From: Chitinophagaceae bacterium
GTDB lineage: Bacteria > Bacteroidota > Bacteroidia > Chitinophagales > Chitinophagaceae
DNA: 23,244 nucleotides
Assembly (NCBI GenBank): GCA_023229465.1
Contig: JALNZE010000033.1
Location: 1 to 23,244 of the forward strand
Reading direction: 5' to 3'
Of this stretch, positions 16,901 through 23,244 are shown one piece after another (positions within the stretch are counted from its first letter, which is position 1; every line of letters begins with the position of its first letter). A program made the position numbers and the translations under genes. Under the pieces are notes generated by a model. It saw only the letters and a list, made by a program, of their open reading frames with translations. It was not told where the DNA came from and made no database searches.

Positions 16901-17308
16901 GATCAGGTCTTCGATCATACCCTCCAGGCCCATGGTTCGGCCGTCGTCCGGACTATAAATTTTGGATATGCCGTATAACTGCAGTTCTCTGATCTCTTCC
17001 GGTAAAATGGTGCCGCCGCCGCCGCCGAATATTTTGATATGACCACAGCCATTTTGATCCAGCAGGTCCTTCATATATTTAAAAAATTCTACATGTCCGC
17101 CCTGGTAGCTGGTAATGGCTATACCCTGCACATCTTCCTCAATGGCGCATTCTACAATTTCTGCCACCGTTCTGTTATGGCCGAGATGAATAATTTCGGC
17201 CCCCTGTGCCTGTAGAATCCGGCGCATGATATTAATGGCGGCATCATGGCCATCAAATAAACTGGCGGCTGTTACTATTCGAATTTTATGCTGGGGGGTA
17301 TATGGCAT
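13916..17308 (-). CDS. icmF: Fused isobutyryl-CoA mutase IcmF (B12 domain, G-protein chaperone, mutase domain)
   Basis: The 1130-residue enzyme interconverts isobutyryl-CoA and n-butyryl-CoA by adenosylcobalamin radical chemistry, and some homologues act on other branched acyl-CoAs. The N-terminal cobalamin-binding domain has FDGHDAAIN with cobalt-ligand His21 and the GGGGGT loop (95-100). A MeaB/MMAA-like GTPase follows: P-loop GTGGAGKSS (196-204), SVDPSKKKTGGALLGDR, ESAGVGQSD (289-297) and NKFD (336-339). The C-terminal half is the (beta/alpha)8 mutase domain, with TAFDSVTLYGEDPARRPDIYGKVG in pieces. This domain order is diagnostic of IcmF; ordinary methylmalonyl-CoA mutases lack the internal GTPase. 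The linker at about 172-189 is low-complexity (PPPNSQLPTP) and its DNA resembles a short tandem repeat. The cytoplasmic enzyme probably serves branched-chain amino-acid or fatty-acid metabolism. Confidence 0.93.
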   Translation of the reverse strand: MPYTPQHKIRIVTAASLFDGHDAAINIMRRILQAQGAEIIHLGHNRTVAEIVECAIEEDVQGIAITSYQGGHVEFFKYMKDLLDQNGCGHIKIFGGGGGTILPEEIRELQLYGISKIYSPDDGRTMGLEGMIEDLIRQCDFSLNGNGLYKNPMTLGEVKDVREVARAITNAENGTPPPNSQLPTPISSIPVLGITGTGGAGKSSVTDEIVRRYLHAFTDKTIAVISVDPSKKKTGGALLGDRIRMNAISHGRAYMRSLATRDDNTALSAHVQEAIDICKETRFDFIILESAGVGQSDASILDYCDVSLYVMTPEYGAASQLEKINMLDYADIVCINKFDKAGALDALHDVRKQYKRNHQLFAAKDEDLPIVGTIAAQFNDAGINELFDRIIDTIAKKCTITFSGTPSMHSRAGKGELTTTKSQIIPPKRVRYLSEISENNRSYDAWVSEQCLMATKLYQISGTIHALHHTPGLHKKESRTEPALLEMKMHFEKLFHPACKKLVDQWPALCKKYASDFFEYEVRGKGIKQPLKVTSLSGTRVPKLVLPRYKDWGDILRWQLQENVPGEFPYTAGVFELKRQGEDPTRMFAGEGGPERTNKRFHYVSIGQPAIRLSTAFDSVTLYGEDPARRPDIYGKVGNSGVSVATLDDAKKLYSGFDLCDAKTSVSMTINGPAPMILAFFMNAAIDQLCEKWIEANNKWPDVDAYIREKFAHLPKPVYYNPALPERLPEGNKGLGLRLLGISGDEVLPQEVYEKIKAEALAQVRGTVQADILKEDQAQNTCIFSTEFALKLMGDVQAYFIDQKVRNFYSVSISGYHIAEAGANPITQLAFTLSNGFTYVEYYLSRGMHIDDFAPNLSFFFSNGMDPEYSVIGRVARRIWAKAMKQKYKGNDRSQKLKYHIQTSGRSLHAQEIDFNDIRTTLQALYAIYDNCNSLHTNAYDEAITTPTEESVRRAMAIQLIINRELGTAVTENFIQGSFAIEELTDLVEEAVLTEFDRITERGGVLGAMERMYQRNKIQEESLYYETLKHTGELPLIGVNTFLNKKGSPTILPGEVIRSTTEEKDQQIQNLLAFQKRNEGHSDKALQKLKTAAINNENLFAELMESVKYCSLGQITHALYEVGGQYRRNM

Positions 17309-17330
17309 GCACTTGTTTTGGGCTCAAGTA

Positions 17331-17338
17331 CAAATTTA
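17331..17338 (-). promoter_or_regulatory. Candidate -7 promoter element of icmF
   Basis: On the minus strand the sequence reads TAAATTTG, a match to TAnnTTTG, 23 bases before the icmF ATG. A TTTG lies 12 bases further upstream, which is nearer than the usual -33 spacing. Confidence 0.5.
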
Positions 17339-17552
17339 CAGTATTGGAGGCAAAGGTTAACGGGTGTTAGCTTTTAATTGGGAGCATTTATAAATTATGG
17401 CATTCATAAAGTTACATTCTGTTAAACGTTGATTTTATCCGGGCCGGTCATAAAAATTACCGCCACTGTGAAAGAACCCGGGTACCATCCTATTATTTTC
17501 CAGCCAATGCCGGTGGCAGTATTTTGTTGGGTTTCAACAATATGGTGAAAGC

Positions 17553-18383
17553 TCATTTACTTAATCTATAATAGGGTATTTCTGCCGATGGTATGAATCC
17601 GATTTTCTGAGCTAATTTGTATGAGCCAATATTTTCTAAACGACATGCCCAAATGGGTTCATAATTATTTTCAATACAATAGTCAATCAGGGCTGAACAG
17701 GTATATTCCGCGAATCCTTTACCACGAAAGGCTTCAACAGTTTCAATACCTAATTCAAACTTGTTGTCATGAATGTATGATGAATAAGCGGTTGAGGCCA
17801 ATTTATCTTTATAAAATAAGCTAAACCCTACTCCATTTTTCAGAAAGTCATCTTCACTATCCCAAAAATAAAATGGAACAACACTTCCTTTCATATCCCT
17901 GAAAATCTGCTTATCCGTTCTGACAATCCTTATATCCGGAGCAAGGTTTGTTTTCCTGAAGTTCAGGTATTTATCGCGGTTGAACCTGAAATTAACCCTG
18001 GTATTCAGCTCAATGATTCCTGTTTCTTCCTTCGCCTTATTCTCTGCCGATTTAATTAAGTGGTCTTTAAATAATTCCCTGAGAACATTGTTCCAATTGC
18101 CGGGAAACGCCTGCATCCATTCATGCGTAACCCGAACATGATGTATGTTTAGCGAATAGTCACGAAAACTGCTATTGAATGCTTCGTTGTTGCAGTCGCC
18201 AAATAACAATGTCATGCCATAAGGATGAACCACATAAAAGGTTTGGGGATTGCCTGGATCATCAACGAAAATCTTACCAGTTACTTTATGTTCAACTACT
18301 GAACGGGCAAATAAGTTATTAATGGTAACTTTCTTTAAGGGTTCAGTAAGTATTTTGTAATCTTGTTTTTCTAAGAGTTTCAT
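17553..18383 (-). CDS. GNAT-family N-acetyltransferase (ZmaR-like group)
   Basis: The 276-residue protein has its GNAT core in the C-terminal half. The acetyl-CoA pyrophosphate loop is FRGKGFA (219-225), and the later NIGSYKLAQKIGF (251-263) is the classic beta4-alpha4 segment. The longer N-terminal half, with an HPYGMTLLFGD stretch, matches the layout of the two-domain GNAT group that includes zwittermicin-resistance ZmaR. The substrate is unknown; modification of an antibiotic or metabolite is possible. It is the first of several minus-strand, AT-richer single genes on the right of the window and has 124 bases of non-coding sequence before it. Confidence 0.8.
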   Translation of the reverse strand: MKLLEKQDYKILTEPLKKVTINNLFARSVVEHKVTGKIFVDDPGNPQTFYVVHPYGMTLLFGDCNNEAFNSSFRDYSLNIHHVRVTHEWMQAFPGNWNNVLRELFKDHLIKSAENKAKEETGIIELNTRVNFRFNRDKYLNFRKTNLAPDIRIVRTDKQIFRDMKGSVVPFYFWDSEDDFLKNGVGFSLFYKDKLASTAYSSYIHDNKFELGIETVEAFRGKGFAEYTCSALIDYCIENNYEPIWACRLENIGSYKLAQKIGFIPSAEIPYYRLSK

Positions 18384-18507
18384 GCTTGGTTACCAGTTAA
18401 ATTTGTTTTATCAGGTTGTTCGTTTCATGTCTTGTTGAAGCCCGTATTGACGTGTTAGCGGCTGAGCTTCTGTTCCACGATAAAATTTCTGTCAAGTTCT
18501 TGTTCAT

Positions 18508-19158
18508 TTATTTAGTTGCTTTGTAATAAGAGTAAGTCCCAATCTTGGTATTTATGAAATCCATTTCAGTTACATTTTTAAAACCCGCCTGTTCTATTAA
18601 TTTAGGTAAAAGTCCATTTACATTATCGTTTGTAGTTTTAAAACCGTCAAGAATTTGAACAAAATAGAAGGCAATTCGCATCATTTTGGTTTTGGCTTGT
18701 CCCCAATCTCCAATTGTAAGTTGTCCATTATGTTTTAACACCCGATAAATTTCTTTTAAACAAGATAATTTAGTTTCCTTGTCAAGCTGATGAAAAACCA
18801 ATGAACTGAATACTTTGTCAAAGGAGTTGTTGGCATACGGGAATATTTTCCCATCATAGAGATCAAGGGGTATGTCAAGTCCAAGTTTATTGATTTTATG
18901 CTCTGCGATTGCTTTTACTTTGGGGTCAATATCTACGCCTCTAAGTTTAGCAAAGTCATTTCGCTGATGAGCAAGAATTATATTTTGTCCTGTTCCGAAA
19001 CCAAACTCTAAAATAGTTTCATTGTTTTCAGGTTCCAATTCGTCAATGAGTTTTGCTCTAAATTTCTTTTCGGGCATTGTCAATTTAATTGTCAAGTCGT
19101 AGAAACCCGTCAACCAATCGTAGCCTAATGCTGGTATAAATTCTTTTTTGTTTGTCAT
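18508..19158 (-). CDS. Class I SAM-dependent methyltransferase
   Basis: The 216-residue product carries motif I LEFGFGTGQN (50-59), the acidic loop GVDID (74-78), and post motifs FPYANNSFDKVFSSLVFHQL and LKHNGQLTIGDWG typical of UbiE/Methyltransf_11 enzymes. The reading frame extends to a TTG at 19218, but the ATG at 19158 gives a normal-length N-terminus (MTNKKEFIPALGYDWLTGFYD). The substrate is not predictable; such enzymes act on small molecules or quinones. The gene is AT-rich and stands alone between other accessory-looking genes. Confidence 0.85.
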   Translation of the reverse strand: MTNKKEFIPALGYDWLTGFYDLTIKLTMPEKKFRAKLIDELEPENNETILEFGFGTGQNIILAHQRNDFAKLRGVDIDPKVKAIAEHKINKLGLDIPLDLYDGKIFPYANNSFDKVFSSLVFHQLDKETKLSCLKEIYRVLKHNGQLTIGDWGQAKTKMMRIAFYFVQILDGFKTTNDNVNGLLPKLIEQAGFKNVTEMDFINTKIGTYSYYKATK

Positions 19159-19282
19159 AAGCTGTATCGTTTTCCAGTCTAAGTATAAAGCTAAATTTTT
19201 GAAACGGGTACCAGCCAAGCCATCTTTTCAGTTTGAACGATACTTTTTGCCCATATCATTAATTGTTTGCCTTTTTTTACTC

Positions 19283-19316
19283 AATACTGAATACTTTGTA
19301 CTATGTATCCAGTATT
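19283..19316. repeat. 7-bp inverted repeat with low-complexity text
   Basis: AATACTG (19283-19289) and CAGTATT (19310-19316) flank ACTTTGTACTATGTATC-type sequence. It resembles short repeat stretches common in this lineage. No function is assigned. Confidence 0.35.
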
Positions 19317-19371
19317 AAAATACGCCGGCAAGTCTTGCTGTTTTTTTAGTGAAGGGATGTTTTGTTCCATG

Positions 19372-20097
19372 TTAGTTAGTTTGGTTATTTAGAATTCTCC
19401 CGGATGGCCTTAATCCCTTAAACAAAAGCCAAAAACTCAATACTATTTCGAAAATAGCCATAGGCGAATCGAACCACCAGAGGTTAACTGTGCTGGCGAA
19501 GTCAGGGAAAATGATGAAAGCAATGGTACAGGCCACACACCACGCAGAAGAGATTAAACCGAAAGCAGCCAGTACTCCTGGGATATAATTCGACTTATAC
19601 CACAACCAACTGCAAACTGTAGAGGCTAATGACCAAAACAGCAAGCCAACATAATAGGCATCATAACCAGAGAGGTAAAGCTTTGCCAAAGCCTGCAAAC
19701 GATCCGCTTCAAAAACTCGCAAATAATCAGTGCTGCCGATAAGACGCAGAGCAGTAAAAAAATTGAGTGCTATAAAAATCCACACCAAAGCATACACGAA
19801 TCTTAAGAATGTCGCAAGCAATGCAACAGCCCGGTTTACCGGCTTTAGGATTACGTAAAGTGCTGTGAGTAGTACTAGAATGCCTGCGCAATAAATCAGG
19901 TAAGCGATGATGTCGAAACGAAATAGTGATTCATGCGCCAAAATATTCTTCGCGGTTTCTACAGCATTGCTCTCGACCATTAGACGAGCATTGATACCAA
20001 AATTAGCAGCAGCGATTATCGCTGTGGTCAACAGGCAAGCAAGTCCGGCGACTTTTGCAGCTTTTCGTTGTGAATCGTCGATGGTGGTGATTGTCAT
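19372..20097 (-). CDS. DUF4386-family membrane protein
   Basis: The 241-residue protein has about six membrane helices. Family hallmarks visible are the N-terminal KAAKVAGLACLLTTAI segment, ESLFRFDIIAYLIYCAGILVLLTALY, the central DYLRVFEADRLQALAKLYLSGYDA loop, GLLFWSLASTVCSWLWYKSNYIPGVLAAFGLIS, and a C-terminal FEIVLSFWLLFKGL. The segment before the fourth helix and the xSxYIPxxLG pattern are shared with the other two paralogues in this window. The family's function is unknown. It is one of three paralogues in 3.4 kb. Confidence 0.85.
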   Translation of the reverse strand: MTITTIDDSQRKAAKVAGLACLLTTAIIAAANFGINARLMVESNAVETAKNILAHESLFRFDIIAYLIYCAGILVLLTALYVILKPVNRAVALLATFLRFVYALVWIFIALNFFTALRLIGSTDYLRVFEADRLQALAKLYLSGYDAYYVGLLFWSLASTVCSWLWYKSNYIPGVLAAFGLISSAWCVACTIAFIIFPDFASTVNLWWFDSPMAIFEIVLSFWLLFKGLRPSGRILNNQTN

Positions 20098-20165
20098 TTT
20101 ATCAGCTATTTATTGATTATGTTAAGTTAATCCGAAACATTCATATATAATAAATTTCAAGAGGC

Positions 20166-20333
20166 TTACTCCTTGTTATTTTTTTTCAGGTTGTCCGCTA
20201 CCAGGAAAACAATACCAATAGCTACCCAAAACGCAGCTTTGGCCCAATTGGCTGTTTGAAATGCCTCCAGTGCAGCAACACCAAAAAAAAGCAGGAATAC
20301 TGCAAAGTTCGTGCTTAGTCGTATTTTTCTCAT
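20166..20333 (-). CDS. Small two-helix membrane protein
   Basis: The 55-residue product begins at the ATG at 20333 (MRKIRLSTNFAVFLLFFGVAAL). It has two hydrophobic segments and ends in a basic NLKKNNKE tail. An in-frame TTG at 20399 would add 22 residues and overlap the preceding gene's end by 17 bases. Function is unknown; it is likely co-transcribed with the secreted gene just upstream. Confidence 0.6.
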   Translation of the reverse strand: MRKIRLSTNFAVFLLFFGVAALEAFQTANWAKAAFWVAIGIVFLVADNLKKNNKE

Positions 20334-20382
20334 AACAGCTTTTTTTCCTTTCTTTCTTAGATTATCAGGTGTCAATAAATAC

Positions 20383-21162
20383 TTAATAGCTGTATCCAAG
20401 TTTTATCTTATACCTGCCTCTTCCGCCGGCAAACGTCTGTTCCAGTTTTAAAACTTCTTTGGTTTGTTTACTTATCCAGAAAAGTTCCTGGTTTCGTGGA
20501 AGACTACCGTGCTTTAACAACCAGCAATCTATTTTTTGATTATTGTATCCCGTAAGAAATCCGCTACCAATAACGCTGTAAGACACATACTTAGGCACTC
20601 CAAAGCCTGGATCATAGAAGTTTATTTTAAATGTCACCCCATTTTTATACGGAAGTAATGGAAAAACTTCAAGGTCGAGGTGCCAGTTTAGAAAGTATTG
20701 CGAACAGGCAATTTCAAAAGCTATTTGTTGCTTAATACTGTTGGAATCTTTTTTCTCAATGAGTAGAACATCTTTGTCTTTTGCCTCCTTTTTGATGAAA
20801 TCAAAAGTAGATTTACCGTTTCTTTTCCACCAGCCTTCGTGGTAAAGAGTAGCAAAATCTTTTTTATCAAGCACTGAATAAGTTTTATGAACAACAGTAT
20901 CGTTGTCTTCCCATTCCTGGGTAACAGATATAGCCTCTTTACTTTCATAATTTATAAAGGCAATTGACCTAGACCAAAGCTGGTGCATTTTTCGGCTGCT
21001 GTCTTTGCCCATTTTAAAGTAAACTAAATACCGGTGTGTACCGGGTATTAATACTTTGGTGTTTACTTTAGAAGCATCAATTATGATCGTATCTGATTTT
21101 TGGGAGTATCCCGGTAAAGTCATAAAAAAATAAATGACTATCAGCAATATTATTTTTTTCAT
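20383..21162 (-). CDS. Secreted protein of unknown function
   Basis: The 259-residue product starts MKKIILLIVIYFFMTLPGYSQ, a clear signal peptide. The mature part is about 240 residues with a beta-rich look (DTIIIDASKVNTKVLIPGTHRYLVYF, then FEIACSQYFLNWHLDLEVFPLLPY) and resembles DUF3108-type outer-membrane or periplasmic proteins, but the match is not firm. It precedes the small membrane protein with about 50 bases between them. A TACCTTGG box (CCAAGGTA on the plus strand, 21209-21216) lies upstream and resembles a Bacteroidota -7 element with one mismatch. Confidence 0.65.
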   Translation of the reverse strand: MKKIILLIVIYFFMTLPGYSQKSDTIIIDASKVNTKVLIPGTHRYLVYFKMGKDSSRKMHQLWSRSIAFINYESKEAISVTQEWEDNDTVVHKTYSVLDKKDFATLYHEGWWKRNGKSTFDFIKKEAKDKDVLLIEKKDSNSIKQQIAFEIACSQYFLNWHLDLEVFPLLPYKNGVTFKINFYDPGFGVPKYVSYSVIGSGFLTGYNNQKIDCWLLKHGSLPRNQELFWISKQTKEVLKLEQTFAGGRGRYKIKLGYSY

Positions 21163-21261
21163 GTTTATTTTTCTTTGGTTTTAAGCTGTAGTTTTTTAAT
21201 ACATAAGACCAAGGTATTACAAGGAGGTCTATAACAATAGAGGTGCTTATTTTCATCTATC

Positions 21262-22008
21262 CTATATTTCGGTTGACGCTTCTCTACCCGACTCCATACT
21301 TACTTGCTTGTTCCACTTCGTAACATTCACGCCCTTCACAAGAAGCCACAGGGCCAGTGCGAGGATGGCGAGAGGTGTTGGCAAAAGGAGGAAGTCGGAT
21401 GCATAGTCCGGTGCCAGGATAAGCAAAAAGTTTCTGATAACAAAGCCAGCGCCAGCGAGCACTAGCAGTATACCCAAAAACTTTGGTAAATAACCCGATT
21501 GAAAGATTAAATATCCACGGAGAATAGAAGCAACCCCATAGAACACCATGAATATCCCACCACCATATCCATACAACTTGAGCGACAGCAGCACGAGAGA
21601 GTTCACTTGATTAGGCGAAAAAGTCTTCAGATAGTCAGCGTCCAATATTAGTAACACCGCAAAATAGAATAGTTCAGCGAATGCGAAAGTGACGGTTGAC
21701 ACCAGTCCAAAAAAGGCTGCAAGTAATGCAATATCTTTACGAACCGGCCTAAGCAATAGGTATAGAATCACCGTTAATGAAACATCACATACAGCTTCTG
21801 CAAGGTAGCTTGCGAAGCCCAGGCGGAAAAGTGAGGTAGAGGCATGGATATTGATGGCGGTAGCTGTTGCATCACCTGATACAATCAGTTTGTTAAGAAC
21901 GAAGAATTCACCGAATCCTCCCGCCAGGATTGAAATGAGGAAAAGGACTCCCGCAGTTTTAGCATAAAATTGTGGTGAAGTTTTAACGGTCTTACTATTT
22001 GGGTTCAT
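21262..22008 (-). CDS. DUF4386-family membrane protein
   Basis: The 248-residue paralogue shares the layout of the other two: AKTAGVLFLISILAGG in helix 1, ASTSLFRLGFASYLAEAVCDVSLTVILYLLLRPV, the DYLKTFSPNQVNSLVLLSLKLYGYG loop, SGYLPKFLGILLVLAG, and ALALWLLVKGV at the C-terminus. About six membrane helices. Sequence identity to the neighbours is low by eye, so duplication was old or the genes were acquired separately. Function is unknown. Confidence 0.85.
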   Translation of the reverse strand: MNPNSKTVKTSPQFYAKTAGVLFLISILAGGFGEFFVLNKLIVSGDATATAINIHASTSLFRLGFASYLAEAVCDVSLTVILYLLLRPVRKDIALLAAFFGLVSTVTFAFAELFYFAVLLILDADYLKTFSPNQVNSLVLLSLKLYGYGGGIFMVFYGVASILRGYLIFQSGYLPKFLGILLVLAGAGFVIRNFLLILAPDYASDFLLLPTPLAILALALWLLVKGVNVTKWNKQVSMESGREASTEI

Positions 22009-22081
22009 TTTTTGATTCTTTAATTTAAAGTATAAAGATTGTCCTTTGAAATTGTTACATCACCAACTTGTTGTGCGTTCG

Positions 22082-22792
22082 TTATTGTTTGTCAATTGTT
22101 GGTATATTATTTTTCACACCCTTAATTAAAAGCCATAGAATTATTGAAAGTTCTCCTAATCCGTAAAACACAAATGCAAATTGGCTAACAAATGCTCTGT
22201 AACCGGGGAAAAGCAGCGTTGTAAAACTTTCGATGATGTAAGCTATACCGCCCATAATTAAAAATATTCCCAGTATTCGGGGAATGAATCCTGACTTATA
22301 AACCAATTGTCCAAAGGGTATAAGCCAGAGCCCCCAGAATATTTCTAAAATAATAAGTCCGTAATGGTGCGTTTTAATAAATAACATTGCCATATCCTGT
22401 GCCTGTGCAGGATCAAGTGATTTCATTATTTCTCCTTTTAAAAGCATAAGGGCGGTAATCTTGAAGGTCTCAAGAAGAAAAGTAATGGGAACTTGCAGGA
22501 TCAGAAAAGTAACCATTAATTTGGCCTTATGTTCGTTTACATTTTTAAACAAACGATAAAGCACAAATACTAATATTACAAACAGGATCGCGCCGGTAAG
22601 ATTACTGACAATCTTCGCGCGAAATAAAAACTCGTTGTTAAGAATTTTTTGAGCAGTTGCAAAACTGTCTTCCTGTACCGTTGTCTGGTATGGAGCATAC
22701 ATCATACCATAGGCTGCCATGATTCCACCAATAAGGTATAGTAAGCCCGCAAGCCTTGCGGTCTTTTTGAGTGAATCTATCGTTTGTTCCAT
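22082..22792 (-). CDS. DUF4386-family membrane protein
   Basis: The 236-residue paralogue has KKTARLAGLLYLIGGI, NEFLFRAKIVSNLTGAILFVILVFVLYRLF, the DPAQAQDMAMLFIKTHHYG loop, FGQLVYKSGFIPRILGIFLIMGG and ELSIILWLLIKGV. It is followed closely (73 bases) by the next DUF4386 gene downstream, so the pair may be co-transcribed. Function is unknown. Confidence 0.85.
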   Translation of the reverse strand: MEQTIDSLKKTARLAGLLYLIGGIMAAYGMMYAPYQTTVQEDSFATAQKILNNEFLFRAKIVSNLTGAILFVILVFVLYRLFKNVNEHKAKLMVTFLILQVPITFLLETFKITALMLLKGEIMKSLDPAQAQDMAMLFIKTHHYGLIILEIFWGLWLIPFGQLVYKSGFIPRILGIFLIMGGIAYIIESFTTLLFPGYRAFVSQFAFVFYGLGELSIILWLLIKGVKNNIPTIDKQ

Positions 22793-22909
22793 TTAATCTG
22801 TTTTTTATTAGGAATCAATTTACCGATTTCATCTCAGGTATTTTTGCAGCTTTTATCAGAAGCCAATATCCGGGCGTAACACAATCAAGCCCATTATTTT
22901 TAGAACTGT

Positions 22910-23059
22910 TTATTTCTTCATCATTATTTCAACAATATATTTCCAGCGCTCTTTACCCATACGAAGCCCTGTGTCATAATCGTAATTTTGATCCTTATGC
23001 AAGAATATCTGATTAAAGAAAGCAATGAAAGCGGGAGTCAATAAACAGCGGATTATGGT
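22910..23059 (-). pseudogene. Start-less 49-codon fragment, possible gene remnant
   Basis: On the minus strand 49 sense codons run between a TAG and a TAA. The first methionine is near the end (residue 34). The text ends MGKERWKYIVEIMMKK and contains FNQIFLHKDQNYDYDTG, which has natural-protein-like composition and looks like a C-terminus. No family is recognised. Chance cannot be excluded at this length. Confidence 0.25.
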
Positions 23060-23164
23060 CTATAAACAACGTAGTTATGCCCATCACTGAAATAGTATAG
23101 GTACACAAATATGGGGTAGTTATTAATGAGAGCATAATTTAGTGATACATTAAAATTTATTTTG

Positions 23165-23172
23165 TATCTTTA
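23165..23172 (+). promoter_or_regulatory. Weak -7 element candidate before the edge gene
   Basis: TATCTTTA differs from TAnnTTTG in the last base and lies four bases before the first ATG, which would give a very short leader. No -33 element was found. Confidence 0.2.
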
Positions 23173-23176
23173 TGAG

Positions 23177-23244
23177 ATGATAATGATAAAAAAGCGAGGC
23201 AGCAAAGACAGCCAGGAAACAAAAAGGAAGTTGGCGGTAGATTT
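23177..23244 (+). CDS. Partial gene at right edge, unknown (possibly a small DNA-binding regulator)
   Basis: An open frame starts at ATG 23177 (a second ATG at 23183) and runs off the window. It encodes a basic N-terminus with KKRGSKDSQETKRKL. Only about 22 residues are visible. The basic start followed by a helix-like segment would fit a TetR-type regulator, but the evidence is very thin. It faces away from the DUF4386 cluster. Confidence 0.4.
   Translation, partial: MIMIKKRGSKDSQETKRKLAVD

Larger units (their letters stand above)
22793..23176. other. 384-bp gap between divergent genes
   Basis: No complete gene. It holds the upstream regions of the minus-strand DUF4386 gene and of the plus-strand gene at the edge, plus a minus-strand open frame without a start codon at 22910-23059 that may be a decayed fragment. 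Confidence 0.5.

Noticed and set aside
18384..18507. Integron attC-like site suggested by GTGTTAGCGGCTGAGC and the run of single co-oriented genes
   Set aside because: No GTTRRRY/RYYYAAC core pair was found, the other gaps lack a similar sequence, and no integrase is present.
22771..23016. 81-codon plus-strand ORF over the DUF4386 start
   Set aside because: It overlaps the start of a well-supported gene and looks like a shadow of AT-rich sequence.
1..23244. CRISPR array, tRNA or rRNA genes
   Set aside because: No regularly spaced long direct repeats, cloverleaf-like sequences or rRNA-like stretches were recognised by eye.

Overview
The window looks like a chromosomal segment of a Bacteroidota bacterium, probably near the Chitinophagaceae. 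This is inferred from several signs. Two predicted outer-membrane or secreted proteins carry C-terminal type IX secretion (T9SS) sorting domains. One of them is recognisable as PorZ, a T9SS component. Candidate promoters match the Bacteroidota -7 element TAnnTTTG, and DUF4386 proteins and a fused isobutyryl-CoA mutase (IcmF) are present. No rRNA, tRNA, CRISPR array or intact insertion sequence was seen.

Layout. Positions 1-2568 hold the 3' part of a large secreted alpha/beta-hydrolase with a T9SS sorting domain, followed by a good terminator. Positions 2569-3631 are a gene-poor kilobase. It contains several inverted repeats, including a 184-bp element with matched 13-bp ends and 18-bp inner arms (MITE-like or structured RNA). 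Positions 3632-5491 encode a two-gene ABC exporter: a LolD/FtsE-like ATPase with a degenerate H-loop, and an FtsX/MacB-like permease. Positions 5492-5820 are a regulatory-looking gap.

Positions 5821-10708 form a tightly packed plus-strand set of lipoprotein, polytopic membrane protein, sensor kinase, NarL-type response regulator and PorZ. The last four genes overlap by 40, 4 and 1 nt. Five bases after the lipoprotein stop the membrane-protein ORF begins, and about 65 bases into it lies a perfect 44-bp palindrome followed by a U-rich stretch. That is a terminator-like hairpin inside a coding region. This set, which may couple envelope sensing to T9SS assembly with an internal attenuator, is the most interesting part of the window.

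On the minus strand, 10723-17308 hold a YVTN-propeller/phosphoesterase fusion, a small secreted protein and IcmF. IcmF probably transcribes into the small secreted gene. From 17553 to 22792 everything is on the minus strand and more AT-rich: a ZmaR-like GNAT acetyltransferase, a class I methyltransferase, a small two-helix membrane protein, a secreted protein of unknown function, and three divergent DUF4386 membrane proteins. These look like accessory genes. A 49-codon start-less fragment and the first codons of a plus-strand gene lie at the right edge.

Functions were assigned by reading motifs and family resemblance only. No database search was possible.
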